In this document: one piece after another, positions 36,275 to 44,576 of the stretch
How the letters are laid out: every line of letters starts with the position of its first letter
How positions within the stretch are numbered: the stretch's first letter is position 1
Assembly: GCF_004745865.1 (NCBI RefSeq)
Contig: NZ_SRKZ01000001.1
Coordinates: forward strand, 310,001-374,000
DNA length: 64,000 nt
Source of the DNA: Hymenobacter wooponensis
GTDB taxonomy: Bacteria > Bacteroidota > Bacteroidia > Cytophagales > Hymenobacteraceae
Direction of reading: 5' to 3'
Program-made: the position numbers and the translations under genes
Notes under the pieces: model-generated
Seen by the model: only the letters and a program-made list of their open reading frames with translations
What the model was told of the DNA's origin: nothing
Databases searched by the model: none

Positions 36275-37808
36275 GAACGAATCGGAAAAACTCTACAAAG
36301 ACCTCCGGCGCAAGCTCGCCGACTATGGCAGTGCCCCACCTGACGCCGTGTGGGCAGGCATCCGGCAGCAAGTACCCGCCCGCAGGGAATTTCGCTGGAA
36401 ACGCAGTGCCCTGCTGCTACTCTTGCTGTGCCTGCCGGTCCTAATGCTAACTGTAGGCCCCCGCCTTTGGAGCCACCGCACTGGCCTAGGCCACCTCTCC
36501 ACCACGCAAACTATTACTTCTCAGGCTGCTCCAGCTGCGAAACTTCGGCAAGCCGTCAACCAACCAGCGACAGCTTCTCAGTCCGACGACGATGCAGCAG
36601 TAGCTGCTGACGCAAGCGCTAAACCAACTGGCCTAGCAGCAGGGCAAGCTCCTACTAACCATGCCCAACCGGCTTCGTCTCCTAGCTCCGTAGTAGCTAC
36701 TGCCCATACTCGTACTCGGCGTGTTCGAGCGGACGTTGTAGGCCACTTCGATGACGCTGAAACCCAGCGCCGGATCAGCCGCGGCTCCGAAACGGTAGTT
36801 GCCACGGCCAAAGCGCGCCGCAAACGTCGCGGAGCACTGGCGTTGCTGGCTCCAACCCTACAGTCAGGGCGAAACTCGGTAGAGCTCCGGCGGCGAGCCA
36901 GGACTTCCCGAGAAGCACTAGATGCTGCCTCGGCGCAGGACGAGCAATTGGGTTCCCGCCACAGCACTCACACTGCCAAACGGAGCCGTTCTAGATTTAA
37001 TCGTTCAACAGGGTCCGCAACGGGCCTTGAGGTGGCTGGCGACGCTGACACAGGCCTAGCCCGACGCTTTAGCAATGAGCGAATTCCCTTGTTAGCTGTG
37101 CGCCCTACGCTGGAGGAAGCCGAGGAACCAGAAGTGCGCCGGGTTAAACGGGTGCGCCCTCATCGCTCCCGCAAAGCTCAACTGCTGAAGAACTGGAGCA
37201 TACAGATAGTAGCCGGCCCCAGCCTCACTTACCGCACCCTCGGCGACAGTGCTCGGCAACTAGAGCGCCTGGAACGGCCTAGCATTGGGTATAGCGGGCA
37301 GGTTACGGCTTCATACGCCCTCACCAAGCAGCTCACTATTTCAACTGGCCTAGGTTACGCCGAATTTGCTAACAACCTGCACTATCAGTTGCAGAAAACC
37401 AGCGCTGAAACCAGCCGCATTATAGACTTCCGCGACGTGTACCGCTTTGTAAGCATTCCGTTACTGGCCCAGTATACATTCGGCGGTAACCACCGCTGGC
37501 GTTTCGGTGCCTTAGGAGGTGCCAACGTTGGGCTGCTCACTGGCACACGCACCACCGAAGGCAGCGCTTGCAACTGCAGCCAAACTACAGTACCGGCAAC
37601 CGGCACTTACCACAACACTAGCCTAGTGCTCACGGCGGGTGGCTCACTGAACTACCAATTCGCTCCGGGCCAGTGGCTCACGCTGCGTCCTCAGGGGCAA
37701 TACTTCCTGAATTCCCTCACCGATCCGGCTTCTGGTCGGGCGGCTCGGCACCCGTGGAGCGTGGGCGTCCAGGGCGGTATATCCTTCGATCTTGAACCCA
37801 AGAAATAA
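36267..37808 (+). CDS. Anti-sigma-like N-terminus fused to outer-membrane beta-barrel domain
   Basis: The 513-residue product starts with a short cytoplasmic part (ESEKLYKDLRRKLADYGSAP, then PPDAVWAGI) and one membrane helix (SALLLLLLCLPVLMLTVGP, about 46-65). A long disordered Ala/Arg/Ser-rich linker (about 80-300) contains basic clusters such as ARRKRRGAL. The C-terminal ~200 residues look like an OmpA/porin-type beta-barrel: IQIVAGPSLTYRTLGD, LTISTGLGYAEFANNLHYQL, YRFVSIPLLAQYTFGG and WSVGVQGGISFDL. Bacteroidota have such proteins behind ECF sigma factors. How one chain could span both membranes is unclear. It overlaps the sigma-factor gene by 8 bases. Confidence 0.75.
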   Translation: MTENESEKLYKDLRRKLADYGSAPPDAVWAGIRQQVPARREFRWKRSALLLLLLCLPVLMLTVGPRLWSHRTGLGHLSTTQTITSQAAPAAKLRQAVNQPATASQSDDDAAVAADASAKPTGLAAGQAPTNHAQPASSPSSVVATAHTRTRRVRADVVGHFDDAETQRRISRGSETVVATAKARRKRRGALALLAPTLQSGRNSVELRRRARTSREALDAASAQDEQLGSRHSTHTAKRSRSRFNRSTGSATGLEVAGDADTGLARRFSNERIPLLAVRPTLEEAEEPEVRRVKRVRPHRSRKAQLLKNWSIQIVAGPSLTYRTLGDSARQLERLERPSIGYSGQVTASYALTKQLTISTGLGYAEFANNLHYQLQKTSAETSRIIDFRDVYRFVSIPLLAQYTFGGNHRWRFGALGGANVGLLTGTRTTEGSACNCSQTTVPATGTYHNTSLVLTAGGSLNYQFAPGQWLTLRPQGQYFLNSLTDPASGRAARHPWSVGVQGGISFDLEPKK

Positions 37809-37836
37809 GCTTTCTATCCTTACACTTCTTCGTCTT

Positions 37837-38835
37837 ATGTATTCGCTTAAGCAATTAATACGCTACACAGCCCTGCTAGCCCTGCCCCTGCTCGGCAGCT
37901 GCGAAAAAGGCCTCGACACCATCATCTGTGAGGAGAGCACGCCTACTCCTCCTACCCCCCCTACTCCTCCCACTCCTCCTATCACCCAGCCTGCAGCTCC
38001 CGATTCCCTAGCTGCCCTGAGTCGCCGTTTGGGGGCACCCTTCCAGCAATTCACCTACGACCCAAGCCGACAAAACCAATTTACCGGACGGAAGGGCACA
38101 GTTATCACTATTCCCGCCAATGCCTTTGTTTACTTAAATGGGGCTCCCGTTACGCAGCCTCTGCAGCTGGTAATGCGAGAGGTATTTACCAAGGCTGATA
38201 TGGTCTTAACTCTCACACCTACCTCTTCGAACAATTGGCTACTAGAATCGGCTGGCGAAATTTATCTGCGCACGCAAGATACCCTCCTGCGTATGGCACC
38301 CCAGACCCAGATTCGTTTCCAGACTCAAAATCCACCTAATCTGGCCCGCCCTGATTCTATGCGCCTGTTCACAGGTACGGCTGGTGGCGGTTGTTTCAAC
38401 TGGCAGCTGGACTTTAGCCCGCAAGCGAGACTAACTCCAAATGCTTCCGGTTATACCGGGACGATTACCGATATCTTATTCAATGCCGGAATAGGTTGGT
38501 TTAACTGCGACCGATTTGTTCCCTACACCAGCGCTCAGCCGGTAGTTGTTGATGTACTAGGAAGCAATATCGACCCTAAATCAAATACCATGGCTTTTGT
38601 GGTCTTTAGATCACTGAATGGTTCATTGAGGGCATGTACATTCTCAGCTCCTAATACATTCACCAGTAGCAATGCGCCGGTTGGTAGCCCTATTTCGGTA
38701 GTAGCGATACGTTACGTAGATGGCAAAATCTACTATGGTCGTCAGGATGGCACCGTTGCTGCGGGCATTCGTTTCAGCCCCATCATGCGCGAAGTTTCAT
38801 CTGCTGAACTGGTGGCTGATTTGAATACGCTTTAA
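37837..38835 (+). CDS. Lipoprotein of unknown function with Pro/Thr linker
   Basis: The 332-residue product has a lipoprotein signal peptide (YTALLALPLLGSC, lipid Cys about residue 22). It is followed by a tandem PTPPTPPTPP linker and a beta-rich globular region (KGTVITIPANAFVYLNGAPV, LVMREVFTKADMVLTLTPTS, LESAGEIYLRTQDTLLRM). The last part, from about residue 210, reads like a second beta-sandwich domain. No enzyme motif is seen. It starts 28 bases after the barrel protein and ends before a strong terminator, so it is the last gene of the sigma-factor operon. The 9-base repeat coding for the linker could vary in copy number. Confidence 0.65.
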   Translation: MYSLKQLIRYTALLALPLLGSCEKGLDTIICEESTPTPPTPPTPPTPPITQPAAPDSLAALSRRLGAPFQQFTYDPSRQNQFTGRKGTVITIPANAFVYLNGAPVTQPLQLVMREVFTKADMVLTLTPTSSNNWLLESAGEIYLRTQDTLLRMAPQTQIRFQTQNPPNLARPDSMRLFTGTAGGGCFNWQLDFSPQARLTPNASGYTGTITDILFNAGIGWFNCDRFVPYTSAQPVVVDVLGSNIDPKSNTMAFVVFRSLNGSLRACTFSAPNTFTSSNAPVGSPISVVAIRYVDGKIYYGRQDGTVAAGIRFSPIMREVSSAELVADLNTL

Positions 38836-38852
38836 GCCAACATAGCTCCTAT

Positions 38853-38899
38853 TAACAAGCCCGTGCTCAACCAAAACAACCTATAGCACGGGCTTGTTA
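38853..38899. terminator. Bidirectional terminator between lipoprotein and hutI
   Basis: A perfect 15-bp stem pairs TAACAAGCCCGTGCT (38853-38867) with AGCACGGGCTTGTTA (38885-38899) around a 17-base loop. The right arm includes the hutI stop codon, so it can serve both convergent genes. Confidence 0.75.
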
Positions 38900-40168
38900 T
38901 TGCTCCGGCCGCTCCACCCGTACCCCGCCAATAATGACTTCTCGCACCGGGTTTTCGCCAAGCCAGTAAGGGATTTCCTCATACATAGGCACATCAAGCA
39001 GGAGGATGTCGGCGCGCTTGCCGGGCTCCAGGCTGCCGCACTCCTGCTCCTGCCCAATAGCCCAGGCGGCGTTAAGCGTGACGGCCGCCAACGCCTCTAG
39101 CGGCGTGAGGCCCATTTTAAGGCAGGCCACGGACAGCGCCAGCCACAGATTTTTGCTGGGGCAAGAACCGGGGTTGAAATCGGTGCTGATAGCGACGGGC
39201 AGGCCCGCGTCAATGAACTGCCGACCCGGCGCATACCTCTCCTGGCGCAGAAACAGCGGCACCAAGGGCAGTAGCACGGCCACCGTTTGTCCCTGAGTAC
39301 ATTGGGCAATGCGGGCGGCGGCTTCGGGCGTGAGATAGTCGCAGTGGTCGATACTGGTGGCACCTAGTTCAGCAGCCATTTCGCAGCCACCAAGGTCGTG
39401 CAGCTGCTCGGCATGTATTTTCAGCCTAAAGCCCTGCTCCTTGGCTTTTTTGAGGTAAGCACGAGCTTCTTCTACTGAGAAAGCGCCTTCTTCGCAGAAA
39501 ACATCCACAAACTCGGTTACCCCACGCAGGGCAGGCAGCACTTCCGTCGCCAGAAATTCGAGGTAGTCGGCGGCACGGCCCTTAAACTCCGGCGGAACGA
39601 CGTGAGCCCCCAAGAATGTACGTACCACGCGTGCCTCCTGGCAATGTCCGGCGGTACCTGCTACCCGCACCAGGCGCAGCTCCGTTTCGCGGTCAAGGCC
39701 GTAGCCGCTCTTGGCCTCTACGGTGGTTATGCCGTAGTGACGGAAGCCCGCCAACTGGTGCATAGCGTTAACGAGTAGCTCTTCTTCTGAAGCGGCCCTG
39801 GTCGCACGCACGGTACTCAGAATGCCACCGCCGCTGGCCAGAATATCGAGGTAGGCCTCTCCCTGCAGCTTGCGCTGAAATTCGTGGGCGCGGTTGCCAC
39901 CAAACACCAAGTGCGTGTGGCATTCCACTAGCCCAGGCATCACTACGCGGCCGTGCCCTTCTATAATGGCCGTACCAGCCGTTACCTGCTTCACATCCAG
40001 CTCCTGCATGGGGCCTACGGCCACAATCTGGCCTTCTTCGCAGGCTACGTAGCCATCGGTGATAATGCGCCAGTTGCTCATGGCTGCGCCAGCCAGCGGC
40101 CGGTCAGTGGGGCCACCTGCCAAGGTCAGCAGTTGCCCGCAGTGCCGCACGAGTAGTGTGTAGGCCAT
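38897..40168 (-). CDS. hutI: Imidazolonepropionase
   Basis: The 423-residue enzyme, third in histidine degradation, hydrolyses imidazolonepropionate to N-formimino-L-glutamate. It is an amidohydrolase with metal motif GLVECHTHLVFGG (HxH) and the family signature ASGGGILSTVRATR. It also has VEAKSGYGLDRETELRL, LKIHAEQLHDLGG, TSIDHCDYL and AISTDFNPGSCPSKNL, with the metal Asp. ATG 40168 opens the conserved part (AYTLLVRHCGQLLTL). The other hut genes (hutH, hutU, hutG or hutF) are not adjacent, as is often so in Bacteroidota. Confidence 0.96.
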   Translation of the reverse strand: MAYTLLVRHCGQLLTLAGGPTDRPLAGAAMSNWRIITDGYVACEEGQIVAVGPMQELDVKQVTAGTAIIEGHGRVVMPGLVECHTHLVFGGNRAHEFQRKLQGEAYLDILASGGGILSTVRATRAASEEELLVNAMHQLAGFRHYGITTVEAKSGYGLDRETELRLVRVAGTAGHCQEARVVRTFLGAHVVPPEFKGRAADYLEFLATEVLPALRGVTEFVDVFCEEGAFSVEEARAYLKKAKEQGFRLKIHAEQLHDLGGCEMAAELGATSIDHCDYLTPEAAARIAQCTQGQTVAVLLPLVPLFLRQERYAPGRQFIDAGLPVAISTDFNPGSCPSKNLWLALSVACLKMGLTPLEALAAVTLNAAWAIGQEQECGSLEPGKRADILLLDVPMYEEIPYWLGENPVREVIIGGVRVERPEQ

Positions 40169-40332
40169 AGCGTTTGAAAAGTAGAAATGGGAGAACCAAG
40201 GGCAAGATGAGCATATACCAGAACTTGCCACTTGGCCTTTGCACAGCGGCACCTCCGGCTGCTATACATTAACCGCTTTTGTTCAAAGAGCTTACCAAGG
40301 CCGAGACACCAAGGCTTACGCCACCAAGGGGC

Positions 40333-41148
40333 CTAGGCCTGCTCCGGCCTCTGCGCCACCACCGAATACACCATGGGTAGTTTATCCGGTAAGGCTGCAA
40401 TTTGAAAACGGCCCGGGGCAATTTCTACCGTATTTATGAAGCAGTTGTAGGGCGAATAATCGTACTCCTGGAAATCTCGCACCTGCAGGCCCTGCCGGAG
40501 TAAGCCACCTAGCACTTCCGCCAGGCTATGATTCCAGCTCACAGAAGTAGTAGTGATAGGCGCCGCGCGGTCGGCGTAGGTGCCGGTTTCCGTTTCTTCA
40601 ATCGTTTCCCGGTTGAAGTAGCTGTATTGTACCTCAGTGAACTCTGAATTGAACATCCATACCACCGGATGAAACTCCACCAGCACCAGCCGGCCACCGG
40701 GCTTCAGATACCGCGCCACCAGAGTTGCCCACTGGTCTAAGTCGGGAAGCCAGCCTAGCACGCCATACGTGGTATATACCACATCAAACGGCTGCTCAGT
40801 AGGCAGGTGCTCGGGTAGACTGTAGATATCGCAGCACACGAACTGCACGGGTAGCTGCAGCTCCGTGGCCAGTTGCCGGGCTGCCCTGATGGCCTCATCC
40901 GATAAATCCACGCCGGTTACCTCGGCGCCTAAGCGGGCCAGGGACAAGGTATCTTGCCCGAAATGGCATTGCAGGTGCAGAACCCGCTGCCCCTTCACCT
41001 GGCCTAGCAGGCCTAGCTCAATGTCATTCAAGGAGGTGTGGCCCTCCCGAAATCCGGCTGTATCATAGAACTCCGACTGGAGGTGATGCTCCGTTTTCGC
41101 GTTCCAGAGCGCACGGTTTATGTCGAGGTAATCAGGCGGCGTATGCAT
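40333..41148 (-). CDS. Class I SAM-dependent methyltransferase
   Basis: The 271-residue soluble enzyme has SAM motif I at VLHLQCHFGQDTLSLARLG, followed by AEVTGVDLSDEAIRAARQLA with the ribose-binding Asp. FDVVYTTYGVLGWLPDLDQW and LKPGGRLVLVEFHPVVWMFN form motifs II and III. The HLQCHFGQDT form is frequent in Bacteroidota methyltransferases whose substrates are unknown. ATG 41148 is preferred, since the 62 upstream codons to 41334 overlap the divergent 2'-5' ligase gene. The stop lies in a GGCCTAG word. It is followed by hutI on the same strand. Confidence 0.88.
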   Translation of the reverse strand: MHTPPDYLDINRALWNAKTEHHLQSEFYDTAGFREGHTSLNDIELGLLGQVKGQRVLHLQCHFGQDTLSLARLGAEVTGVDLSDEAIRAARQLATELQLPVQFVCCDIYSLPEHLPTEQPFDVVYTTYGVLGWLPDLDQWATLVARYLKPGGRLVLVEFHPVVWMFNSEFTEVQYSYFNRETIEETETGTYADRAAPITTTSVSWNHSLAEVLGGLLRQGLQVRDFQEYDYSPYNCFINTVEIAPGRFQIAALPDKLPMVYSVVAQRPEQA

Positions 41149-41227
41149 AGCGAAATATACACTTCTGCTATGTTTTATGGCGGAGATACGAGCCAACTCG
41201 TACAGCTGACTTTGCGGCCCCTCAACT

Positions 41228-41755
41228 ATGCACTCTCCTGACTCCGCCCCGCTTATTCTGACACTGGCCCTAGACGCCGATTCGCAGGCGCATTTCAACG
41301 ACTTGCGGCAGCTCCACTTTCCCAAGGAGCGCAACTACCTGCAGGCCCACGTGACGTTATTCCACCACCTGCCAGCCATCGAAAGGCCCGCTATTGAAGC
41401 TGAGCTGCAGGCACTGACTAGCACGTTACCCCCACTGCCTTTGCGCGTGACGGGCCTGCGCTTCCTGGGTCGCGGAGTGGCCTACGACCTCGAAAATAGC
41501 GTGCTTCAGCAGTTGCACAAGCAGCTCCAGACCACCTGGACCCCGTGGCTAACACCCCAGGATCAGCAGCGCCTTAAACCCCATATCACGGTGCAAAACA
41601 AAGTAGATCCTGCCGTAGCCCGCGCCCTTCACGAGAAACTAACGGCGCAATTTGCGCCCTTTGAGGCCACCGGCCTTGGACTACTCTTATGGGCGTACCG
41701 CGGCGGGCCGTGGGAAAAGCTGCGCGAGTTTCAATTCATGAGTGAGGTGGCCTAG
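41228..41755 (+). CDS. 2'-5' RNA ligase / cyclic phosphodiesterase-like 2H protein
   Basis: The 175-residue 2H-phosphoesterase carries two HxTx motifs, in YLQAHVTLFHHLP and RLKPHITVQNKVD, the catalytic histidine pair of the LigT/CPDase family. Members open 2',3'-cyclic phosphates or join tRNA halves through 2'-5' links. ILTLALDADSQAHFNDLRQL is the family N-terminus. It is divergent from the methyltransferase and ends 6 bases before the convergent end of a Thg1-like RNA polymerase gene. That neighbourhood suggests RNA end processing (inference). The stop lies within GGCCTAGGCC. Confidence 0.88.
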   Translation: MHSPDSAPLILTLALDADSQAHFNDLRQLHFPKERNYLQAHVTLFHHLPAIERPAIEAELQALTSTLPPLPLRVTGLRFLGRGVAYDLENSVLQQLHKQLQTTWTPWLTPQDQQRLKPHITVQNKVDPAVARALHEKLTAQFAPFEATGLGLLLWAYRGGPWEKLREFQFMSEVA

Positions 41756-41761
41756 GCCTCT

Positions 41762-42532
41762 CTACTCCTGCTCATGCGCACGGAGAAGCTGCTTGATAAA
41801 CAATTCATAGTCTGCTCCCATGGGCAAATCGCAATCAGTTTTCCATCGGCGGCGCTGGGTCAGGATTGGCTGCTGCCGCTTGAGATCAAACCCCTCTTTC
41901 TCGTAGGTTTCCTGATACACCCCCAGTCCTCGCTTTTGCCACAGAGGGAGGTCATTGAAGTTGATGCCGTGCCCAAAGAGCAAGTCATGCTTGGCACTGG
42001 TGCGTAGGCCTCTTACCTGCCCGGTTGCATCTGCCACAGTGTGCCCTTGTTTGCGAAGGTGCCAGTAGCAGTGGGCATTTAGGGCATTGCGGCCAGCATC
42101 CTCCTGGCGCCAGCGAAAATAATCTACTACATCTTGCTGGCGTGGCAGTTGCGAAATCCGGCAGTCGAATACGCCAATGGACCCCAGCAGCACGGAGAAC
42201 TGTGCTGAGGCCTCCCCCGCCAGAATGGAGGTGTACTTGCGCAGTTTACGTCCGTAAGTTTTCTCCGCGGGGTGAAACAGCAGGGATATTTCGTCGCTTT
42301 GCGCGTAGCCGTATATCACCCGAAAGCCGCAGCCCATCAAGTGTATCACCGTCTGGGCCATCATGTCACGCATGCGCTCATCAAACGGGGCCTCAAATGC
42401 GTGCACTTCCTTGGTCAGGCGCGTGAACCCACGTCCATCCAGGCGAGCCACAAGGTACAGGCCCGGCAGGGCGCAATGGTCGTGGGCGGTTTCAAAGACG
42501 CGCATCCGGGCGTCGAGGTCATCAAATTTCAT
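41762..42532 (-). CDS. Thg1-like 3'-5' RNA polymerase (tRNA-His guanylyltransferase family)
   Basis: The 256-residue Thg1 homologue adds nucleotides to RNA 5' ends in the reverse (3'-5') direction. The two metal sites are present: Asp32 in LVARLDGRGFTRLTKE and Asp80-Glu81 in YGYAQSDEISLLF, matching human Thg1 Asp29 and Asp76/Glu77. RKYTSILAGEASAQFSVLLG and NALNAHCYWHLRKQG follow as in the family. Bacterial TLPs mostly repair truncated tRNA 5' ends rather than add G-1, since bacteria usually encode G-1. It overlaps the upstream P-loop kinase gene by 11 bases, which fixes both as one operon. Confidence 0.93.
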   Translation of the reverse strand: MKFDDLDARMRVFETAHDHCALPGLYLVARLDGRGFTRLTKEVHAFEAPFDERMRDMMAQTVIHLMGCGFRVIYGYAQSDEISLLFHPAEKTYGRKLRKYTSILAGEASAQFSVLLGSIGVFDCRISQLPRQQDVVDYFRWRQEDAGRNALNAHCYWHLRKQGHTVADATGQVRGLRTSAKHDLLFGHGINFNDLPLWQKRGLGVYQETYEKEGFDLKRQQPILTQRRRWKTDCDLPMGADYELFIKQLLRAHEQE

Positions 42533-42971
42533 CCTGCCAGGGGCTGATTAGGAACTGCTGGTTGGCCGCTACCCGCACAAAGTATATTTCATCAAACCCC
42601 TCCGACCATTGCGGGCGCTCCAGGCGGTTACGGGTGGCCCGGATGCCTACTTCAGGCACTTGCCGGGCCGGTGGGCGCTCCAGGTTCCGCACCAGGGCCT
42701 CCGCCGCAACAGACTGGAAGAAATAGCCAATAACCCGAAAGCCTGCTGCCCGCGCCGGCTCAATGTATACTGTCCGCTCGGCAGCCGTGGGGTTAGTGTT
42801 GTCGATGACGCAGGGCATTTGGGTTTCCAGGCACAGCGCCAGCATCCGCCGCTCCCGGTTGCGGGTGCGCAACAGGTCTTTGCTGATGCGCACGTGCGTA
42901 TGAAAGAACTGCTGCTGATAGAACGTGGACTTGCCCGTGGCCTGTATTCCGCAAAAGACAATGAGCTGCAT
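42522..42971 (-). CDS. P-loop (polynucleotide-kinase-like) ATPase
   Basis: The 149-residue protein has Walker A FCGIQATGKSTFYQQQF (about residues 6-21) and a Walker B-like VIDNTNPTAAERTVYI. A lid region with Arg residues follows (AEALVRNLERPPARQVPEVG). This is the AAA_33/T4 polynucleotide-kinase type of small kinase, which phosphorylates RNA or DNA 5' ends or small molecules. Overlap with the Thg1-like gene suggests it prepares RNA 5' ends for 3'-5' polymerisation (inference; the substrate is not shown by sequence). No phosphatase domain is fused. Confidence 0.85.
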   Translation of the reverse strand: MQLIVFCGIQATGKSTFYQQQFFHTHVRISKDLLRTRNRERRMLALCLETQMPCVIDNTNPTAAERTVYIEPARAAGFRVIGYFFQSVAAEALVRNLERPPARQVPEVGIRATRNRLERPQWSEGFDEIYFVRVAANQQFLISPWQDEI

Positions 42972-42983
42972 ACCGTGAGTCGG

Positions 42984-43922
42984 CTACTTCTTGCGGGCGG
43001 TGATGGTGTGCGTCAGAGATTTAAACTGGCCTAGTGCCGTTTCGTAGTCTTGGCGGGCCAGGCCTTGCATGGCCACGGCAGTGTTGCCGATGATGGTTAC
43101 CTGCTGATAGAGCAGCACGCGCTGACCTTGCATCATGCCAAACCCCTCGGTTTCGTAAGTGAGCAGGTCGTTTACCTTGGCCGAGGACATTTTGCGCGGC
43201 GTGAACCCCGTGAAGCCAAAGCGGCTGAGGGTGCCCAGCAACTCATTGCTTACATCGGCGGCGGTCAGTGACGGGTTGTAGGGCAAGGGTGTGACGGTAA
43301 GCAGAGGCTCGGTGCCGTAATCGTCCTTCTTCTGCCCACCCAGGGCATACACGTAGAGGTTGGCCGTAGTTTTGGCGAAGGCGAACGGTGACTTCTTCTC
43401 ATCAAAGACAAATACGGCCTTTGCGAAGGGGTCAGAAGCTAGGTTTTTCTGGTACGTGGCAGTCAGCAGCGCTTCCCGGATGGCGGTGCCAGTGGCGGTT
43501 TCGGCCGCGGGGTATACACCTACCAGCTGCACGGCAAATGTGGAGTCGCCGAACATGAGCTGGGCCGACTCTTGGGTGGGCGAGTTTTGCACCCGAGCCA
43601 TCCGGGCAGGGTAGCCCTGCACCGTCATTTCCTGAAACTCCAGCACCTTCATGCCGCGGGCCTCAAACCGGGCTTTGCCAAAAGAAGCCGCATTCTTGAA
43701 GTAGTTGCTACCCGGCAAGTCGTACACTTGGATGGCCGCACTCCCCTTCCGAACCCCAGTAAGGCCGGGTGCTGGCCCGAAGCCATCTGGTGGCACCATC
43801 ACCACGTGGGTACCCGGTATGAGCCGGGGTACGGCCGCCGCTGACTGGGCCTGCCCGGGTAGGGTGGAGAAGGTAGTACATCCGGCCAACAGCGCCGGAT
43901 AAAGGAAACGCATAATCTTCAT
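42984..43922 (-). CDS. Secreted hypothetical protein with two similar halves
   Basis: The 312-residue product has a signal peptide (PALLAGCTTFSTLPGQAQS; a lipoprotein start at Cys15 is less likely). By eye, two halves share one pattern: a short strand, a helix rich in Phe/Gly (YFKNAASFGKARFEARGMKV; ELLGTLSRFGFTGFTPRKM), then strands (YPARMARV; LLTYETEGFGMMQGQRVLLY) and a closing helix (IREALLTATYQK; LGQFKSLTHTI). This resembles a duplicated PsbP/DUF1795-type fold, but the family is not certain. It starts 62 bases before the BLUF terminator region; the kinase-thg1 operon lies just downstream. Confidence 0.6.
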   Translation of the reverse strand: MKIMRFLYPALLAGCTTFSTLPGQAQSAAAVPRLIPGTHVVMVPPDGFGPAPGLTGVRKGSAAIQVYDLPGSNYFKNAASFGKARFEARGMKVLEFQEMTVQGYPARMARVQNSPTQESAQLMFGDSTFAVQLVGVYPAAETATGTAIREALLTATYQKNLASDPFAKAVFVFDEKKSPFAFAKTTANLYVYALGGQKKDDYGTEPLLTVTPLPYNPSLTAADVSNELLGTLSRFGFTGFTPRKMSSAKVNDLLTYETEGFGMMQGQRVLLYQQVTIIGNTAVAMQGLARQDYETALGQFKSLTHTITARKK

Positions 43923-43941
43923 GGCAATCCAAAGAAAAAAG

Positions 43942-43971
43942 CCCGCTGCAAGCCAGTAAGGGAGCAGCGGG
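43942..43971 (-). terminator. Intrinsic terminator of the BLUF gene
   Basis: CCCGCTGC (43942-43949) pairs with GCAGCGGG (43964-43971). On the minus strand it follows the BLUF stop by about 46 bases and is followed by a T-rich run (complement of AAAGAAAAAA), as expected for an intrinsic terminator. Confidence 0.65.
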
Positions 43972-44017
43972 GCGCAAGGTAGGCAGGAAATGACGCGGGC
44001 ACTATCTCAGGCGCTGC

Positions 44018-44452
44018 CTAGGCCAGCACAGGGTGGAGAGCCACAAAGTTGAGCAGTAGTTGCATGAGGGCGGGGTTAGCATTATGAGCGCGCGGCAGCG
44101 GAAACAGCGGCTTGTCGGGGCTCACATACCCCGTAATGTGCTCATACTCCACCGGATCAGCCACGGTAAAGCCCATGCTCCAGTCAGGAAACTGGCGGCG
44201 TGGCACCACAATATCAGCCAATGTTACGATCTGGTAGTGGCGCGGGTCGTGCGTAATAGCCTCGAACACCTCCCGCACTTCCTGTTCCGGCCCTTCCAGC
44301 ACCTGCAGCACCCGCCCCGAAGCATACAGCAGAATGCCCGTAATAAGCAACCGATGATTTTTCAGGCGCGCTTGCTGAAGTAGCTCCGTCAGCTGTTCTT
44401 CCGTAGGGTTGTTGTGAAACCTACTGATATAAATGGTTTGATGAATTGTCAT
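44018..44452 (-). CDS. Stand-alone BLUF-domain blue-light sensor
   Basis: The 144-residue protein consists of a BLUF domain that binds FAD and senses blue light. The key residues line up exactly with AppA at constant spacing: Tyr8, Asn32, Gln50, Trp91 and Met93 (AppA Tyr21, Asn45, Gln63, Trp104, Met106). The stretches are TIYISRF, NHRLLITGILLYASGRVLQV and DWSMGF. No output domain follows beyond about 50 residues of helical cap, so signalling must go through a partner that is not evident here. It is divergent from the nicotinamidase gene, and its stop lies in a GGCCTAG word. Confidence 0.95.
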   Translation of the reverse strand: MTIHQTIYISRFHNNPTEEQLTELLQQARLKNHRLLITGILLYASGRVLQVLEGPEQEVREVFEAITHDPRHYQIVTLADIVVPRRQFPDWSMGFTVADPVEYEHITGYVSPDKPLFPLPRAHNANPALMQLLLNFVALHPVLA

Positions 44453-44531
44453 AGGTGGGAAGCATAGGGAGGCACATAATCAACCTCATCCGTTTCCTAT
44501 CTGTTCCAAGATAGGGAAACCGGCCCCGCTG

Positions 44532-44539
44532 TATGTTTG
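44532..44539 (+). promoter_or_regulatory. Candidate -7 element of pncA
   Basis: TATGTTTG matches TAnnTTTG, 37 bases before the pncA ATG at 44577. A TTG at -33 spacing is not seen. A small ATCT/AGAT hairpin lies just upstream (about 44499-44514). Confidence 0.4.
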
Positions 44540-44576
44540 CATCTGGCTCTGCTTTTCTACTATAACTCCTAACAGC

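Noticed and set aside
37945..37990. CCTCCTACT-like tandem repeat considered as a CRISPR or mobile repeat
   Set aside because: It encodes the PTPPTPPTPP linker in frame and has no spacers.
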